DNA of 64,000 bases from Bedellia somnulentella (GCA_963576735.1 OY755179.1:5456001-5520000), one strand, 5' to 3'. Shown: positions 53,690 to 63,283, numbered from the stretch's first letter. A program made the numbers and translations. Notes: generated from the sequence alone by a model not told the origin.

Positions 53690-54764
53690 GGTACTATTCT
53701 ATGCCCATCCCTTGGGGACGTTGAGATCGTGGGCTTGACTGAAGGGGTGTTGGCTTGGCAAACATTAGTGGGCGGGCAGGAGTTACCCGAAAATAAATAT
53801 GTGTAAAGGCAGTGGGATGAGCCAATATGCAAGCTAACTACCGAAAGCCTTATGCGCAATGCTGTTGACATTGCGAAAAAGGCGCGATTGTTAGCCTCGA
53901 CACAACCAGAAGCTGGTTTCTGGTTGAATGCAATTCCTTCCCATAACGTTGGGACATTGCTTGATTGAACCACTTTGACCTTCTCTATTTGTTTGAGATT
54001 AGGATTACGCACTAACGAACCGCACAGATGTCGTTGTGGTGAATGGGTGGATGCATTAGGTCGACATGGACTTTCTTGTCAGCGAAGTGCCGGCCGTTTA
54101 TCCAGACATGCAACGATCAATAACATCTTAAGGCGTGCATTAGTAAGTGTAGGTGTTCCGTCCATTTTAGAGCCAAGTGGTTTGACACGCGGTGATGGAA
54201 AAAGGCCGGACGGCATGTCACTGATTCCCTGGGCTAACGGGCTTCCGTTAGTTTGGGATGCGACATGTGTCGATACTTTCGCCGGTTGCCACGTAGCTTC
54301 CGCTTCTCGCAGGGTTGGTTCAGCGGCTACTATTGCTGAGGCCAACAAAAAACTGAAATATTCCTCTCTACCCCAAGGATATTATTTTGTCCCCTTTGGG
54401 GTGGAGACTTTGGGGCCTTGGGGTCCGGAAGCACGTGGTTTATATAAAGAGTTAGCTTGTCGTCTTATTGAAACAACTGGGAACCCAAAGGCAGGCTCTT
54501 ATCTCGGACAAAGACTTAGCATTGCCATACAATGCGGCAATGCTTCCAGCGTCCTAGGTACCCTTCGCCGAGAAGAGGAGCTTGAAGATGTTTTTAGATT
54601 TTAAGTTTTTAGGTATCTATTTTAATTATGTAAATAAGTGTTTTAGTTTTTTTTTAATTTATATATATATTTCTTTTTGTAGCTGATGTACATAACTAAG
54701 TAGATTTTAATTTAATTGATAATAAAATGTCAATAAATAAAAAAAAAAAAACAAAAAAAAACTG
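53690..54764 (+). mobile_element. 5'-truncated LINE with restriction-like C-terminus and poly(A)
   Basis: Coding remnant to 54604, then an AT-rich 3' UTR, AATAAA and an A-rich end at 54738-54764. That is the structure of an aborted target-primed insertion. Confidence 0.7.
53830..54604 (+). pseudogene. LINE C-terminus with Cys-His motif and PD-(D/E)XK-like core
   Basis: First piece (frame before a TGA near 53970): AVDIAKKARLLASTQPEAGF and NAIPSHNVGTLLD. Then 53975-54604 is open: HRCRCGEWVD, GRHGLSC (zinc-like), a LEPSGLTRGDGKRPDG segment and LVWDATCVDTFA, which looks like the PD...D-x-T core of a restriction-like endonuclease. This C-terminal unit follows RT domains in some non-LTR elements of invertebrates. 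Clade not assigned. Confidence 0.7.
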
Positions 54765-55431
54765 GCTCTTTAGATGCCTTCTTTTTAAATAGTTATATTA
54801 CGAATAGAGCAGAAAAAATGGTCATTTCTTTGTTTAAAATTATTTAAAAATAAAATCAAAAGCATATTTCAAATTAGTCGTCCTACAATTTGAAATAGAT
54901 AATTTAGTATTTACTCTGATATTTCTTCAGTCTTAAGTAGAACCGAACTAAATTTCCAATTAGCAAACTTTATCATGACTATTTTCGTGAGACACGAAAA
55001 TGCTTTGCGACCCTTATATCTGCAAATTTCAATAGAATGACAAAACTTTTGAAAGTATTTTCGAAGTTAGCCGGTTTGGTTTCTGCGCTTGGTATTGATT
55101 TTGTAATGACCGATATAACTGTTGAAGAACATGTCGGTGTTGGTTAAAGACATGTATTTAGGGTCAATTTTCAATTATTATATAATAATTATGTGTTGGC
55201 TATAATAGTATATCTGCTAAAACTACTAAAATAATTAAGGAAAGTTTTTGGGTATCACTCTCTACTATGTAATTTAAAATAAAAAAATATAATAACTGGA
55301 CTTGTTAATTATATATGTGATAAAATTGTTAATTTTTTACTATGAAACTAAAATATTTTTGCTTCTATTCTGAAATATGGTTGGTAGTTTTTAGACTTTT
55401 CACTTTGAAATCCATAAAGTAAACACCTTAC
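54765..55431. other. Unassigned AT-rich sequence
   Basis: Nothing recognised. Confidence 0.5.
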
Positions 55432-55441
55432 TAAGAAACAC

Positions 55442-55695
55442 ATCATCATCATCATATACTCACGGCTGTAATTCCCGAGAAGGGGTAGCTAGAGCCGAGG
55501 AATCTTAAATTCCTCAGCCGTTTTTGGAAGTTGAGTGGGGAAAAGATGGTAAAATAAAGGTTCTTGGTGATGGGTCTCCAACCGCATCGCCCAAAAATCC
55601 AATAAAAAGCCCCAATACCCTTAGTCGCTTCTTACGACACCCGTGGGTAGAAAGGGGTAGCGACATTCTAAGCCGGCACTACACGGCAAACGGTA
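55442..55695 (-). mobile_element. SINE-B copy with 10-bp target duplication
   Basis: TAAGAAACAC at 55432-55441 and 55696-55705. The 3' tail on this copy is (ATG)n (reversed CATCATCATCAT) before the usual ATATACTCACGG. Confidence 0.92.
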
Positions 55696-55701
55696 TAAGA
55701 A

Positions 55702-55757
55702 ACACGAGGTGACAATATCAAGTAATGTTCAGAAGTATTAGTACCTCTGCTAACTTC
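55702..55757 (+). mobile_element. SINE-A scrap
   Basis: GAGGTGACAATATCAAGTAATGTTCAGAAG-type segment, about 55 bp, ends at CTGCTAAC. Confidence 0.6.
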
Positions 55758-55892
55758 TTCTTCTGCTAATCTTTGAGTGTCAGTTTAAATGCTGAGAAAG
55801 TTACGTGACAAGTTGTATCTAAAGAGGCTTAGTATTACAAAACTCCTTTCATGCATGATCTATCGTTGCTCGAAGACACCTTATACTTGTGG

Positions 55893-56075
55893 AAACAGCA
55901 AAGATATACTGGCCAGTACACCCTGCTGTGTACCAACTTATAATTTGTATCTATGCTTCACTCGAAAAACATTTGCACTTCGCGATGTAGGAATATGAGT
56001 GGGACGCTGCTATGTGCGAGTGAGTCCGCAGTTGTGTGCGCTCTAACATGACTCCCACAAACTTTAACCAACATT
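55893..56075 (-). repeat. Dispersed repeat, copy 2
   Basis: Inverse match to 34855-35018. Extends a little further on both sides. Confidence 0.75.
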
Positions 56076-56138
56076 ACAAAGCAAAGCACAGCTAAACACA
56101 CTGTTCGTACCTTATACGAGTATTATATTGGCATTATT

Positions 56139-56211
56139 GACACTGTAGCTCAATTAGCAGAGCGACGGGGGCATATCCCCGGAGGTCGTGGGTTTCACCC
56201 CCGCTAGTATC
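56139..56211 (+). repeat. tRNA-like repeat, copy 2
   Basis: GACACTGTAGCTCAATTAGC head, T arm GTGGGTTTCACCCCC damaged. The conserved flank arm (56251-56284) lies downstream and inverted compared with copies 1 and 3. Confidence 0.65.
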
Positions 56212-56284
56212 GAAATTTTTCCTTTTTTTTTCTTTCCTTTATTTATTAGAAATAATCCCCACATGAGATTTTCATGAACAAAAA

Positions 56285-56597
56285 GCTTTCTAACCTTGTA
56301 TCATGTTTTCTGTGGAATATCTTATATGGTCACTAATCTTTTTACACGACTATAATGCAGTATTTGCTACCCGAAAGAAAATGAGACCTCAAAACATAAA
56401 AGTGACATGTCAAATTATTACAGGCATTATGGAATACATTCATAGTTAATGGAACGCAATTGTCGTTAGTGTTCAAAGCAATGATAATTATAATTTACGA
56501 TGTCATTAATATAATTAGGGTTGTAGTTGTGTACTGTCAAGATGAATTAAATCCAAATACAGTTGGACAGATTCTCATTACTGTTAAACGTTTTTGA
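56285..56597. other. Unassigned sequence
   Basis: Nothing recognised. Confidence 0.5.
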
Positions 56598-56793
56598 GTT
56601 TGCATCCCTAAAAAAGGTAGCCAGAGCTTCAGAGCTAGAAACTCCTCGGCCACATTTGGAAGTTGATAGAGTAAAAGATGGTAGACATGAAGTATCGTTG
56701 GTGATAGGCCTCCAGCCGCATCGCCCAAAAATAACTTAAAAAGCCGGTGGGTAAAAAGGGGTAGTGACATTCCAAGCCGGCACTACAGGGCAC
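56598..56793 (-). mobile_element. SINE-B copy, both ends trimmed
   Basis: Body and head present (GCCGGCACTACAGGGC). The tail is missing and there is a deletion near AAAAGCCGGTGGG. Confidence 0.82.
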
Positions 56794-56816
56794 TTATTTT
56801 GGTTTAACTTTTTATA

Positions 56817-57181
56817 CATTATAATAACATAACATAAACGTTCACGCCGAATATCCCCGAAGGGGTTGGCAGAGGTACTAATACTTCTGAACATCACGTG
56901 ACTTTGTCACCTGGTGTTCAGAGTGCCCACGTTTTTCATGGACAGTGTACTCACGTGATAGGGGGCAGGCCTATCGCCGTTTTGTACGAATACACTGTCA
57001 CATGACTAAGTACAACTCAGCCATAAGCGTTACCTCACGATGTTTTCCCTCACCGTTAACAACCATGATAAATTTACCACACATATGTCTTTAGAAAAGA
57101 CAAATTGGTGTAGGCCCGACCCAGGATTTGAACACTAGTCGTTTGCACGATAACCGTGTGTTCTACCCACTGGGCTAGTAC
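56817..57181 (-). mobile_element. SINE-A copy with 10-bp target duplication
   Basis: ACTTTTTATA at 56807-56816 and 57182-57191. On the minus strand: A-box-like TAGCCCAGTGGG, B-box-like GTTCAAATCC, hairpin, GGCGTGAACG, (TTATG)n. Close to the copy at 4211-4580. Confidence 0.93.
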
Positions 57182-57205
57182 ACTTTTTATATTGTCCTTA
57201 ATTAC

Positions 57206-57453
57206 ATAAATACATACAGATACGCACGGCTATAAATCCCTAGAAGGGGTAGCCAGAGTTAAGGAATTAGAAATTCCTCAGCTACTTTTAGAAGTTGCGT
57301 GGGAAAAAGATGGTGAAATAAAGGTTGTTGATGATGGGTCTCCAACCGCATCGCCCAATAATCCCTCAAAAGTCCCAATACCGTTAGTCACCTCTTACGT
57401 ACATCCACCGGAAGAAATGGGGTAGTGCTATTCTAAGCCGACACTACACAGCA
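57206..57453 (-). mobile_element. SINE-B copy beside exon 2 acceptor
   Basis: Full-length. CTTAATT occurs on both sides (about 57193 and 57469), a possible target duplication. Its head end lies 29 bp from the exon start. Confidence 0.88.
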
Positions 57454-57482
57454 ATCTGTAAGCTGTTCTTAATTGTCTACAG

Positions 57483-57618
57483 AAATCAGAATCGGATGCT
57501 CAGCGGCTGACCATCGAGACCACAAGCTCAGAAGCTGACGGCATGTACACTTGCGAGGTGTCGGCAGACACACCGTCCTTCCAGACATCACGGATACGAT
57601 CTCATATGCATGTCGTAG
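57483..57618 (+). CDS. beat (subfamily uncertain): beaten path-like Ig protein, exon (first Ig domain, C-terminal half)
   Basis: 136-nt exon between TTGTCTACAG and GTGAGA. It starts in phase 0, as the 21087-21292 exon requires, and ends after one base. It reads KSESDAQRLTIETTSSEADG, MYTCEVSADTPSFQTSRIR and SHMHVV. The Y-x-C motif closes the Ig fold begun in the previous exon, and CEVSADTPSFQT is typical beat wording. It is separated from the previous visible exon by a 36.2-kb intron. Confidence 0.88.
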
Positions 57619-57852
57619 GTGAGAATTTTTAAATTGATTAATCAAACATCATCATCATCGTCATCCAATATGCGTCCATTGTTAGAAGCCTCCTCAAAAT
57701 ATGTCTACAATGACAGGTATGATACTATTTTGACCCATCGCATTTCCATGTGTTACGTTTATTTAAAAAATAATCTTTCTGAACTTTTTTTTACATAATT
57801 CAATGTTTTTGACATGAATTCCTCATGTGGGGATTATTACTTATAAATTACT

Positions 57853-57925
57853 GACACTGTAGCTTAGTTGGCAGAGCGACGGGGGCGTATACCCGAAGGT
57901 CGCGGGTTCGAACCCCGCCAGTGTC
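57853..57925 (+). repeat. tRNA-like repeat, copy 3
   Basis: Best-preserved copy: perfect 7-bp acceptor (GACACTG/CAGTGTC) and perfect T arm GCGGGTTCGAACCCCGC. The anticodon loop is 8 nt (GGCGTATA) with no U33, so I call it a repeat, not a tRNA gene. Flank arm at 57807-57840. Confidence 0.7.
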
Positions 57926-58171
57926 GAAATTTTTCTTTCCTTTAATAACATCTTTTATTTTTTTATTTTATTTTTTTACATGTTCCTACTTCGTTAATAA
58001 AAGTGAATTGTTTCAAAGTACAGGGTGGAAAATATTAAAAATGTATAGCTTGTCATGTAATTATTAGTCACGTGAGTCTATCTTTGATACAAAAATTTGG
58101 CACTCTATATTTGTGTTTAAGAGCCCCAGCCTCTATTGAACACACAGAATTCACTCAGTGAATAATGTTAC

Positions 58172-58401
58172 CTTTATAAACCCCTAGAAGGGATAGCCAG
58201 AGCTAAAGAATTAGAAATTCCTCAGCCACTTTTGGAAGTTAAGTGGGAAAAAGATGGTAAAATTAGGGTTGCTGGTGATGGGTCTGCAACCGCTTCGCCC
58301 AAAAGTACATTAAAAAGCCCCAATACCCTTAGTCGCCTCTTACGTATACCCATGCGATGAAACGGAGTAATACTTTTCTAAGCCGACACTACACAGCACA
58401 C
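58172..58401 (-). mobile_element. SINE-B copy beside exon 3 acceptor
   Basis: Tail missing, body and head present. The head end is 36 bp from the exon at 58438. Confidence 0.85.
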
Positions 58402-58437
58402 ACTCAAATCAAAATAATAACATCACATTATTTTTAG

Positions 58438-58571
58438 AACTCCCTGCCCACAACCCCGAGATATACGGTGTGAAGCATGGCTACAAACTAGGAAGCAGAC
58501 TCACGGCCGAATGTGTATGCAGAGACTCTCTGCCACCTGCCAACCTAACTTTTTTCATTAACAATGAACCA
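58438..58571 (+). CDS. beat (subfamily uncertain): beaten path-like Ig protein, exon (second Ig domain)
   Basis: 134-nt exon between ATTATTTTTAG and GTAAGT. It takes two bases to complete the split codon and ends in phase 0. It reads LPAHNPEIYGVKHGYKLGSR, then LTAECVCRDSLPPANLTFFI and NNEP. The cysteine and LPPA-LTFFINNE pattern match the second Ig-like domain of beat proteins. Later exons are not seen in the window. Confidence 0.85.
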
Positions 58572-58680
58572 GTAAGTACACACATTACACCCTTGGATAA
58601 TATTCCAAAACTACCAAAATAGATTATCAGAATTGATCGTTTATTTTAACAGCTTTAAGTTTAAACGATTATTACCATAC

Positions 58681-58964
58681 GTGACTCAAAAATCACGGCT
58701 ATAAATCGCTAAAAGGGGTAGCCAGAGCTGATAAATAATAAAGTCCTCAGCCACTTTTGGAAGTTGAGTGGGGAAAAGATGGTAGTACAAAGGTTGTTGG
58801 TGATGGGTCTCCAACCGCATCGCCCAAAAATCCCTTAAAAAGCCCTAAGTCTATTAGTCGCCTCTTACGTACACACCCACCGGAAGAAATGGGGTAGTGC
58901 TATTCTAAGCCGACACTACACAGCTAAAGCCGTGAGTATATGTATGTATGTGACTCAAAAATCA
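58681..58964. mobile_element. SINE-B composite: - body, + tail, within a 15-bp duplication
   Basis: GTGACTCAAAAATCA at 58681-58695 and 58950-58964. Between them is a minus-strand SINE-B without its (TATG) tail, then AAAGCCGTGAGTATATG (58926-58942) with (TATG) in + orientation next to the right duplication. Confidence 0.88.
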
Positions 58965-59161
58965 TCAAGATAAGAAGCTCCCAGACTGAAAAGCAGAAAA
59001 AAGCTCTCATTACCATTAATAAAATTATGGCCAATTGATATTAATCATTGGTCTTTATTATCCGTGACCTAACCGTTTTTTTTCACTACTCCTACCCCTT
59101 TTCCTGAAGTCCGAAGCTTTTAAATAATCTTGGATTGGCTGTTGGATATCCCTTCGTAAGT

Positions 59162-59363
59162 GTGACATACATACATTAATATACTCACGGGGTAGCCAGA
59201 GCCTCAGCTTATGCCGTTCTTCAGCCACTTTTGGAACTTAAGTGGGGAAAAGATTGTTGAATCTCTAGCCGCATCGCCTAACAACCCAAAACCCTTGGTC
59301 ACCTCTTGCGTACACCCATGGGTAGAAACGGGGTAGTGCTATTCTAAACTGACACTACACAGC
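59162..59363 (-). mobile_element. SINE-B copy with deletions
   Basis: Tail ACATACATACATTAATATACTCACGG, GGGTAGCCAGAGC, then a shortened middle and head ACACTACACAGC. Confidence 0.82.
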
Positions 59364-59817
59364 TCATAAGTATGTGTGTAGAAATAAAGTTCATTCTCGA
59401 GCTTTGATTCTAGTTTGTATACTAGCAGACATATTTTTTATAAAATTATCATAAATTATAGTTAAAAGGGCGTCTGAGCAAATAGTATGCAGTAATATTT
59501 ACATTTTAAATGAACTAACACTCTGTATCAAGCAAAGTTTAAGTTCAACCCCAACTACGCTACTTTTTTTGATACGGAAATTCGTTCGACACTTAAGTTT
59601 TTATTAACCTTAAGTCATTCTAAATACCCATTATCTTTATTATCAAAAGGTTTTTCATAAAATATTTTAAATATCACCGTTATTTTTAAAAGGCTTCGGT
59701 ATTAAAGTAACTGATTATACATAAGTACATAGTTTATATATGTTTTAGATTTAGCATAACTATTCAATGTTTAAATAAGATTGAAGAAATTGTAATCTGA
59801 TAATATAACATTAACAT
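59364..59817. other. Unassigned AT-rich sequence
   Basis: Nothing recognised. Confidence 0.5.
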
Positions 59818-59872
59818 AATCATAAACATAAACTTTCACGCCGAATATCCTCGAGGGGGTTGGCAGAGGTAC
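59818..59872 (-). mobile_element. SINE-A 3' end only
   Basis: Tail, TTTCACGCCGAATATCC, hairpin, TTGGCAGAGGTACC. Severe 5' truncation. Confidence 0.8.
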
Positions 59873-59935
59873 CTATATATTATCTGATAACATTTGATAA
59901 AATATTCGTGTCATCTTAAAAAACACATAATCATT

Positions 59936-60136
59936 TGTTGTCGCTGTCGTAATAGGCGACTTATAGTAATGGTGTCAAAATCGCTTTTAAAGTGATTGTT
60001 AATTCATGTGGCTGTAGACCCTTTAATGTCTTCAACCGCATCACCCAAAACCACTGAAAAAGCCTCAAACGCGTCGCCTCTTGCAACAGCCGTAGGTAGA
60101 AAGGGGTAGTGACATTCTGATCCGGCACTAGTAGGT
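59936..60136. mobile_element. SINE-B inverted pair
   Basis: 59936-60028 is a diverged + piece (GTCGTAATAGGCGACTTA...GGCTGTAGACCC). 60029-60136 is a - piece (TTCAACCGCATCACCC...GATCCGGCACTA). The two are joined at the B-box region. Confidence 0.65.
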
Positions 60137-60320
60137 AAAGATTGGGGAGTCTACTTGCCACGCAAAATGAAGAATTTCGTAAGAAAATCGAATCTCTCGA
60201 ATTACAGGCAAAAAAGGATAGGGATTAATAGAAGTATTAATGGAGTCTATACAATATAGCTTGGATCGCAATCCAACAAACTCAGAAATTGCTGCCCACC
60301 ATTTGTTAAGAAAATAAAAG
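60137..60320 (+). pseudogene. C-terminal coding remnant, family unknown
   Basis: A frame reads LGSLLATQNEEFRKKIESLE and LQAKKDRD then stops. A shifted frame continues MESIQYSLDRNPTNSEIAAH and HLLRK, stop, then AATAAA. The charged helical end looks like the tail of a real protein, perhaps a transposon DNA-binding protein, but I cannot name it. Confidence 0.35.
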
Positions 60321-60636
60321 TATTTTTTTATTAGAAATTACTGTTTATCTTTTATTGAATATTAATAATATGCCTAAAATACAACATTATTTCTGGTTTT
60401 AATTTTTACGTTCTTATTTATTTATAATTATTTTATTCATCCAAGATCTTTTAGGTTATAAAATGTTCCAATATGAAATCAGGTTGAAAAGGTAGGGAAT
60501 ATAAGAAACAAATAAAAAAGAATGAAATCAATTTAACTTAGGTGTTTTATTTTTTCTTTAAACCTAAAGCTAAGTACATACTCAATATCATAATTTTACA
60601 ATAAAATTGATTAATTGAAACATGCTTCATATACTA

Positions 60637-61044
60637 CTATAAATCTAAATCAGCTGATATTTTTTTAGATATTTTGTTGATAATATTTTTTGTACTGTCC
60701 ATCACATCATCATATAAGTCAGTCACAAGATATTGGGCACTCACATTTTGTTCATTTTCACTTTCACAAACTGCTTTTATATCTATTTTAATCATATATC
60801 GCCCCTTCGATTGATTATTTTTCACAATAAATGAAGATTTAGTAGCAGGTTTCTTTTTTAATGTTTTCCCTTGTTTATTAACATGTGATTTCTTAAAATA
60901 TTCTCGCCGCCTTTTTTCCACTCTTTCCAGCCATCCATCGACGTCCTGAGCGTGATAAAATGGATTATTCATGTCTTCAACGTCAATATTAGGTTGTATT
61001 ACATCGTAGATTTTGTCTAATGTAATTTGACTTGCAGCCGACAT
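60637..61044 (-). CDS. Unknown 135-aa protein of the Polinton-like element
   Basis: Starts at ATG 61044-61042, two bases after a splice acceptor (TTTTCTTTTATAG). It reads MSAASQITLDKIYDVIQPN, contains a basic stretch EKRRREYFKKSHVNKQGKTL and ends NKISKKISADLDL. No signal peptide, membrane segment or family recognised. Poly(A) signals reversed lie at about 60541-60550. It is transcribed away from the other genes of the element. Confidence 0.65.
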   Translation of the reverse strand: MSAASQITLDKIYDVIQPNIDVEDMNNPFYHAQDVDGWLERVEKRRREYFKKSHVNKQGKTLKKKPATKSSFIVKNNQSKGRYMIKIDIKAVCESENEQNVSAQYLVTDLYDDVMDSTKNIINKISKKISADLDL

Positions 61045-61455
61045 TGCCTATAAAAGAAAAAATAGAAGTATTCGTAAATATGAAATAACCGCGTACTTAT
61101 GACTAAATAAATAAAAAAAAATTATTATACAAAACTTACCGATTAGAGTGAGTGCATTAACTTGTATCACGCTGAAATCTCGAGAGCGACTGACAAGATG
61201 AGACGTGTAGAGCATTGATCTTTCATATTATACGATTATATGAACTGTTAGAGGTATTCGACAAAATGCTCCTTATGTTGTCTTAATATACTTTCAAGAA
61301 ACGCAGGTAAATATCCGACTTAATATATCATGTTTTTTTCAATGATTTCAGAGATATTATTCCTTATGAGTATAATTAAAGTCAACAGGCAAAAAGACGT
61401 AAGTGTGTAGTTAGGTACGTGTATATTTTTTAGAATATTCTTACATATTTAACGT
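61045..61455. promoter_or_regulatory. Divergent intergenic region with a 92-nt 5'UTR intron
   Basis: On the minus strand a donor TCG|GTAAGT (G at 61139) and an acceptor TTTTATAG|GCAATG (ends 61048) define a 92-nt intron just before the minus gene. The rest, up to the ATG at 61456, must hold the promoters of both transcription directions. No TATA box is assigned with confidence. Confidence 0.55.
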
Positions 61456-62175
61456 ATGGTTATAAAGTTACAGACATCATACAGCAAAATGAAGTTAATC
61501 AAACAACCCGTATCCTTAAAAATTGATGCATTTAAAATCGAGCCCTCTGTAAAGACTTGTAGACACAGTATACTGTTACCTAATTCCATACGCAGTATTA
61601 TATGCGGCCCCTCAAATTGCGGTAAGACAAATATTATGATTAGTCTTTTACTAAACGAAAATGGACTAAAATTTCGAAACATTTATATTTATTCGAAAAC
61701 AACGTTTCAACCAAAGTATAAATTTTTAGAAGAAGTTCTTAAAAGTATTCCTAATGTCAAATTATTTATGTTTCAAAATAAAGAAGATGTGATATCACCT
61801 AATGAAGCCTTAGAAAGATCAATTATTATTTTCGATGATGTAACTTGCGAAAATCAAACTAACATACGCAATTTCTTTTCCATGGGACGTCATAAAAATA
61901 TAGACTGTTTCTACTTATCACAGACCTACTCTAAAATACCTAAACAACTTATACGAGACAATGCAAATTTATTGATTATTTTTAAACAGGATGATATGAA
62001 TTTAAAACATATTTACGATGAACATGTAAGTTCTGATCTCAGTTGGATCGATTTTAAATCACTAGCTGCTCGTATTTGGAAAGATCCATACTCATGTTTA
62101 ATAATAAACAAAGACTGTGAACTAAATAATGGAAGGTATCGGAAAACATTCGATGTGTTTGTGAAATTTGAATAA
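61456..62175 (+). CDS. Packaging-type (A32/FtsK-like) ATPase
   Basis: 239 codons; a second possible start is Met-12. Walker A GPSNCGKT at residues 51-58, Walker B IIIFDDV at 123-129, then SMGRHKNIDCFYLSQTYSKI, like the sensor region of viral genome-packaging ATPases (RH...FYLSQ). The protein would drive DNA into capsids in the Polinton/adintovirus group. The length is normal for this family and the frame is intact. Confidence 0.8.
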   Translation: MVIKLQTSYSKMKLIKQPVSLKIDAFKIEPSVKTCRHSILLPNSIRSIICGPSNCGKTNIMISLLLNENGLKFRNIYIYSKTTFQPKYKFLEEVLKSIPNVKLFMFQNKEDVISPNEALERSIIIFDDVTCENQTNIRNFFSMGRHKNIDCFYLSQTYSKIPKQLIRDNANLLIIFKQDDMNLKHIYDEHVSSDLSWIDFKSLAARIWKDPYSCLIINKDCELNNGRYRKTFDVFVKFE

Positions 62176-62261
62176 GATATAAATACTTTGAACTATGGGA
62201 ACTAAATTCAATCGAAAATAAACTGTATCAATTAGCAGTAGTTTGTTGTAATTGGCCTTTA

Positions 62262-63269
62262 ATGATGGAAACAGATATAAATAAACAATTAATAAAATCA
62301 GTACAAAGTATTAAAAATAAATTAAAGCAAATGCGTCAAGAAGACCACAATTTAGAAATTGAGCAGTGTAAAAGATTGAAACCAATAACAGGACCATTAG
62401 AAGCTATGATCACCCTTAATACCTTTCCAAACAAAGACAATTCTAAGATTTCTAATTCTTCTGATTATATTGATGAAAATATTACAAGCGTTAGCGAAAA
62501 AAATTCGGATAATGAAGATCAGTTTAATGAAAACGACATATTAGATAGCAAATCGTCAGTCAAATTAGAAACTCATAAAGCAATTGCAGACTCGCCTTAT
62601 TCTTATAATACGCTAGATAAAGAAAATATGACAACTCCTATAATATCGCCAGACTTTACCTCACAAATCAAGTTGAAGAGTAACATGACAAATGAAATGT
62701 CTAGCAATTCTCCTCGAAATATGGTTAAAAACTACAATGTTACATACGGCATCAGAACAGAAGGAAACAATTTAATGATCGGAAATACCCCGGTGACGTT
62801 AAAATCATATGGATCAAATCCTTCTAATAATTATACAATTCTCAGCATAAATAAGAAAAGCTATGAAGTGACACCAGGACTGAAACAACTATTATTTGAA
62901 AATAGGCCCGACGAAAGTTTAATTGCTGAAAAAGATAAACTTGTGTATAAAGATATTTTGGTTCATACACATGCACATAAAAGGGGATTTACATCTTCAG
63001 GACAAATACTAGGAAACGCTGGCATGAAATATCTGAGTATCATAAAACCTCTTTTTTCTGAATTTGATAAATGTAAGGAAGGAGGTAATTTACAGATTTT
63101 GAAAAAATATAGACCGAATACGGATTTTATATACTGGGATGATCCCAACGAACTAATTGATAGATTAAAAGTCTTGTTAGCTTCAAAAAATGCTGGCAAT
63201 ACAAACCATGATAATGAAATAATCTCTATTATAGAAGAATTAAAGGAAGCGGGCATTATTAAGGAATAA
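62262..63269 (+). CDS. Conserved invertebrate selfish-element protein (DUF8207-like)
   Basis: 335 codons. The N-terminal coiled part (SIKNKLKQMRQEDHN) is followed by a low-complexity S/N/D-rich region (about 60-150). The C-terminal domain has GNNLMIGNTPVTL, YEVTPGLKQLLF, YKDILVHTHAHKRG, MKYLSIIKPLF, then FIYWDDPNELIDRLKVLLAS and EIISIIEELKEAGII. These last phrases recur in predicted proteins of insects and cnidarians that sit beside ATPase and integrase genes. I assign the DUF8207 name from memory. Its role is unknown. Confidence 0.55.
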   Translation: MMETDINKQLIKSVQSIKNKLKQMRQEDHNLEIEQCKRLKPITGPLEAMITLNTFPNKDNSKISNSSDYIDENITSVSEKNSDNEDQFNENDILDSKSSVKLETHKAIADSPYSYNTLDKENMTTPIISPDFTSQIKLKSNMTNEMSSNSPRNMVKNYNVTYGIRTEGNNLMIGNTPVTLKSYGSNPSNNYTILSINKKSYEVTPGLKQLLFENRPDESLIAEKDKLVYKDILVHTHAHKRGFTSSGQILGNAGMKYLSIIKPLFSEFDKCKEGGNLQILKKYRPNTDFIYWDDPNELIDRLKVLLASKNAGNTNHDNEIISIIEELKEAGIIKE

Positions 63270-63283
63270 ATAAAGCTTGCAGC

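Noticed and set aside
57853..57925. Functional tRNA gene
   Set aside because: The cloverleaf is good, but the anticodon loop lacks U33 and is 8 nt in the best copy. Three copies share flanking sequence as a repeat family would.
60637..61044. Host gene in the beat intron
   Set aside because: Its position, divergent arrangement and compact spacing with ATPase and integrase genes fit the virus-like element better.
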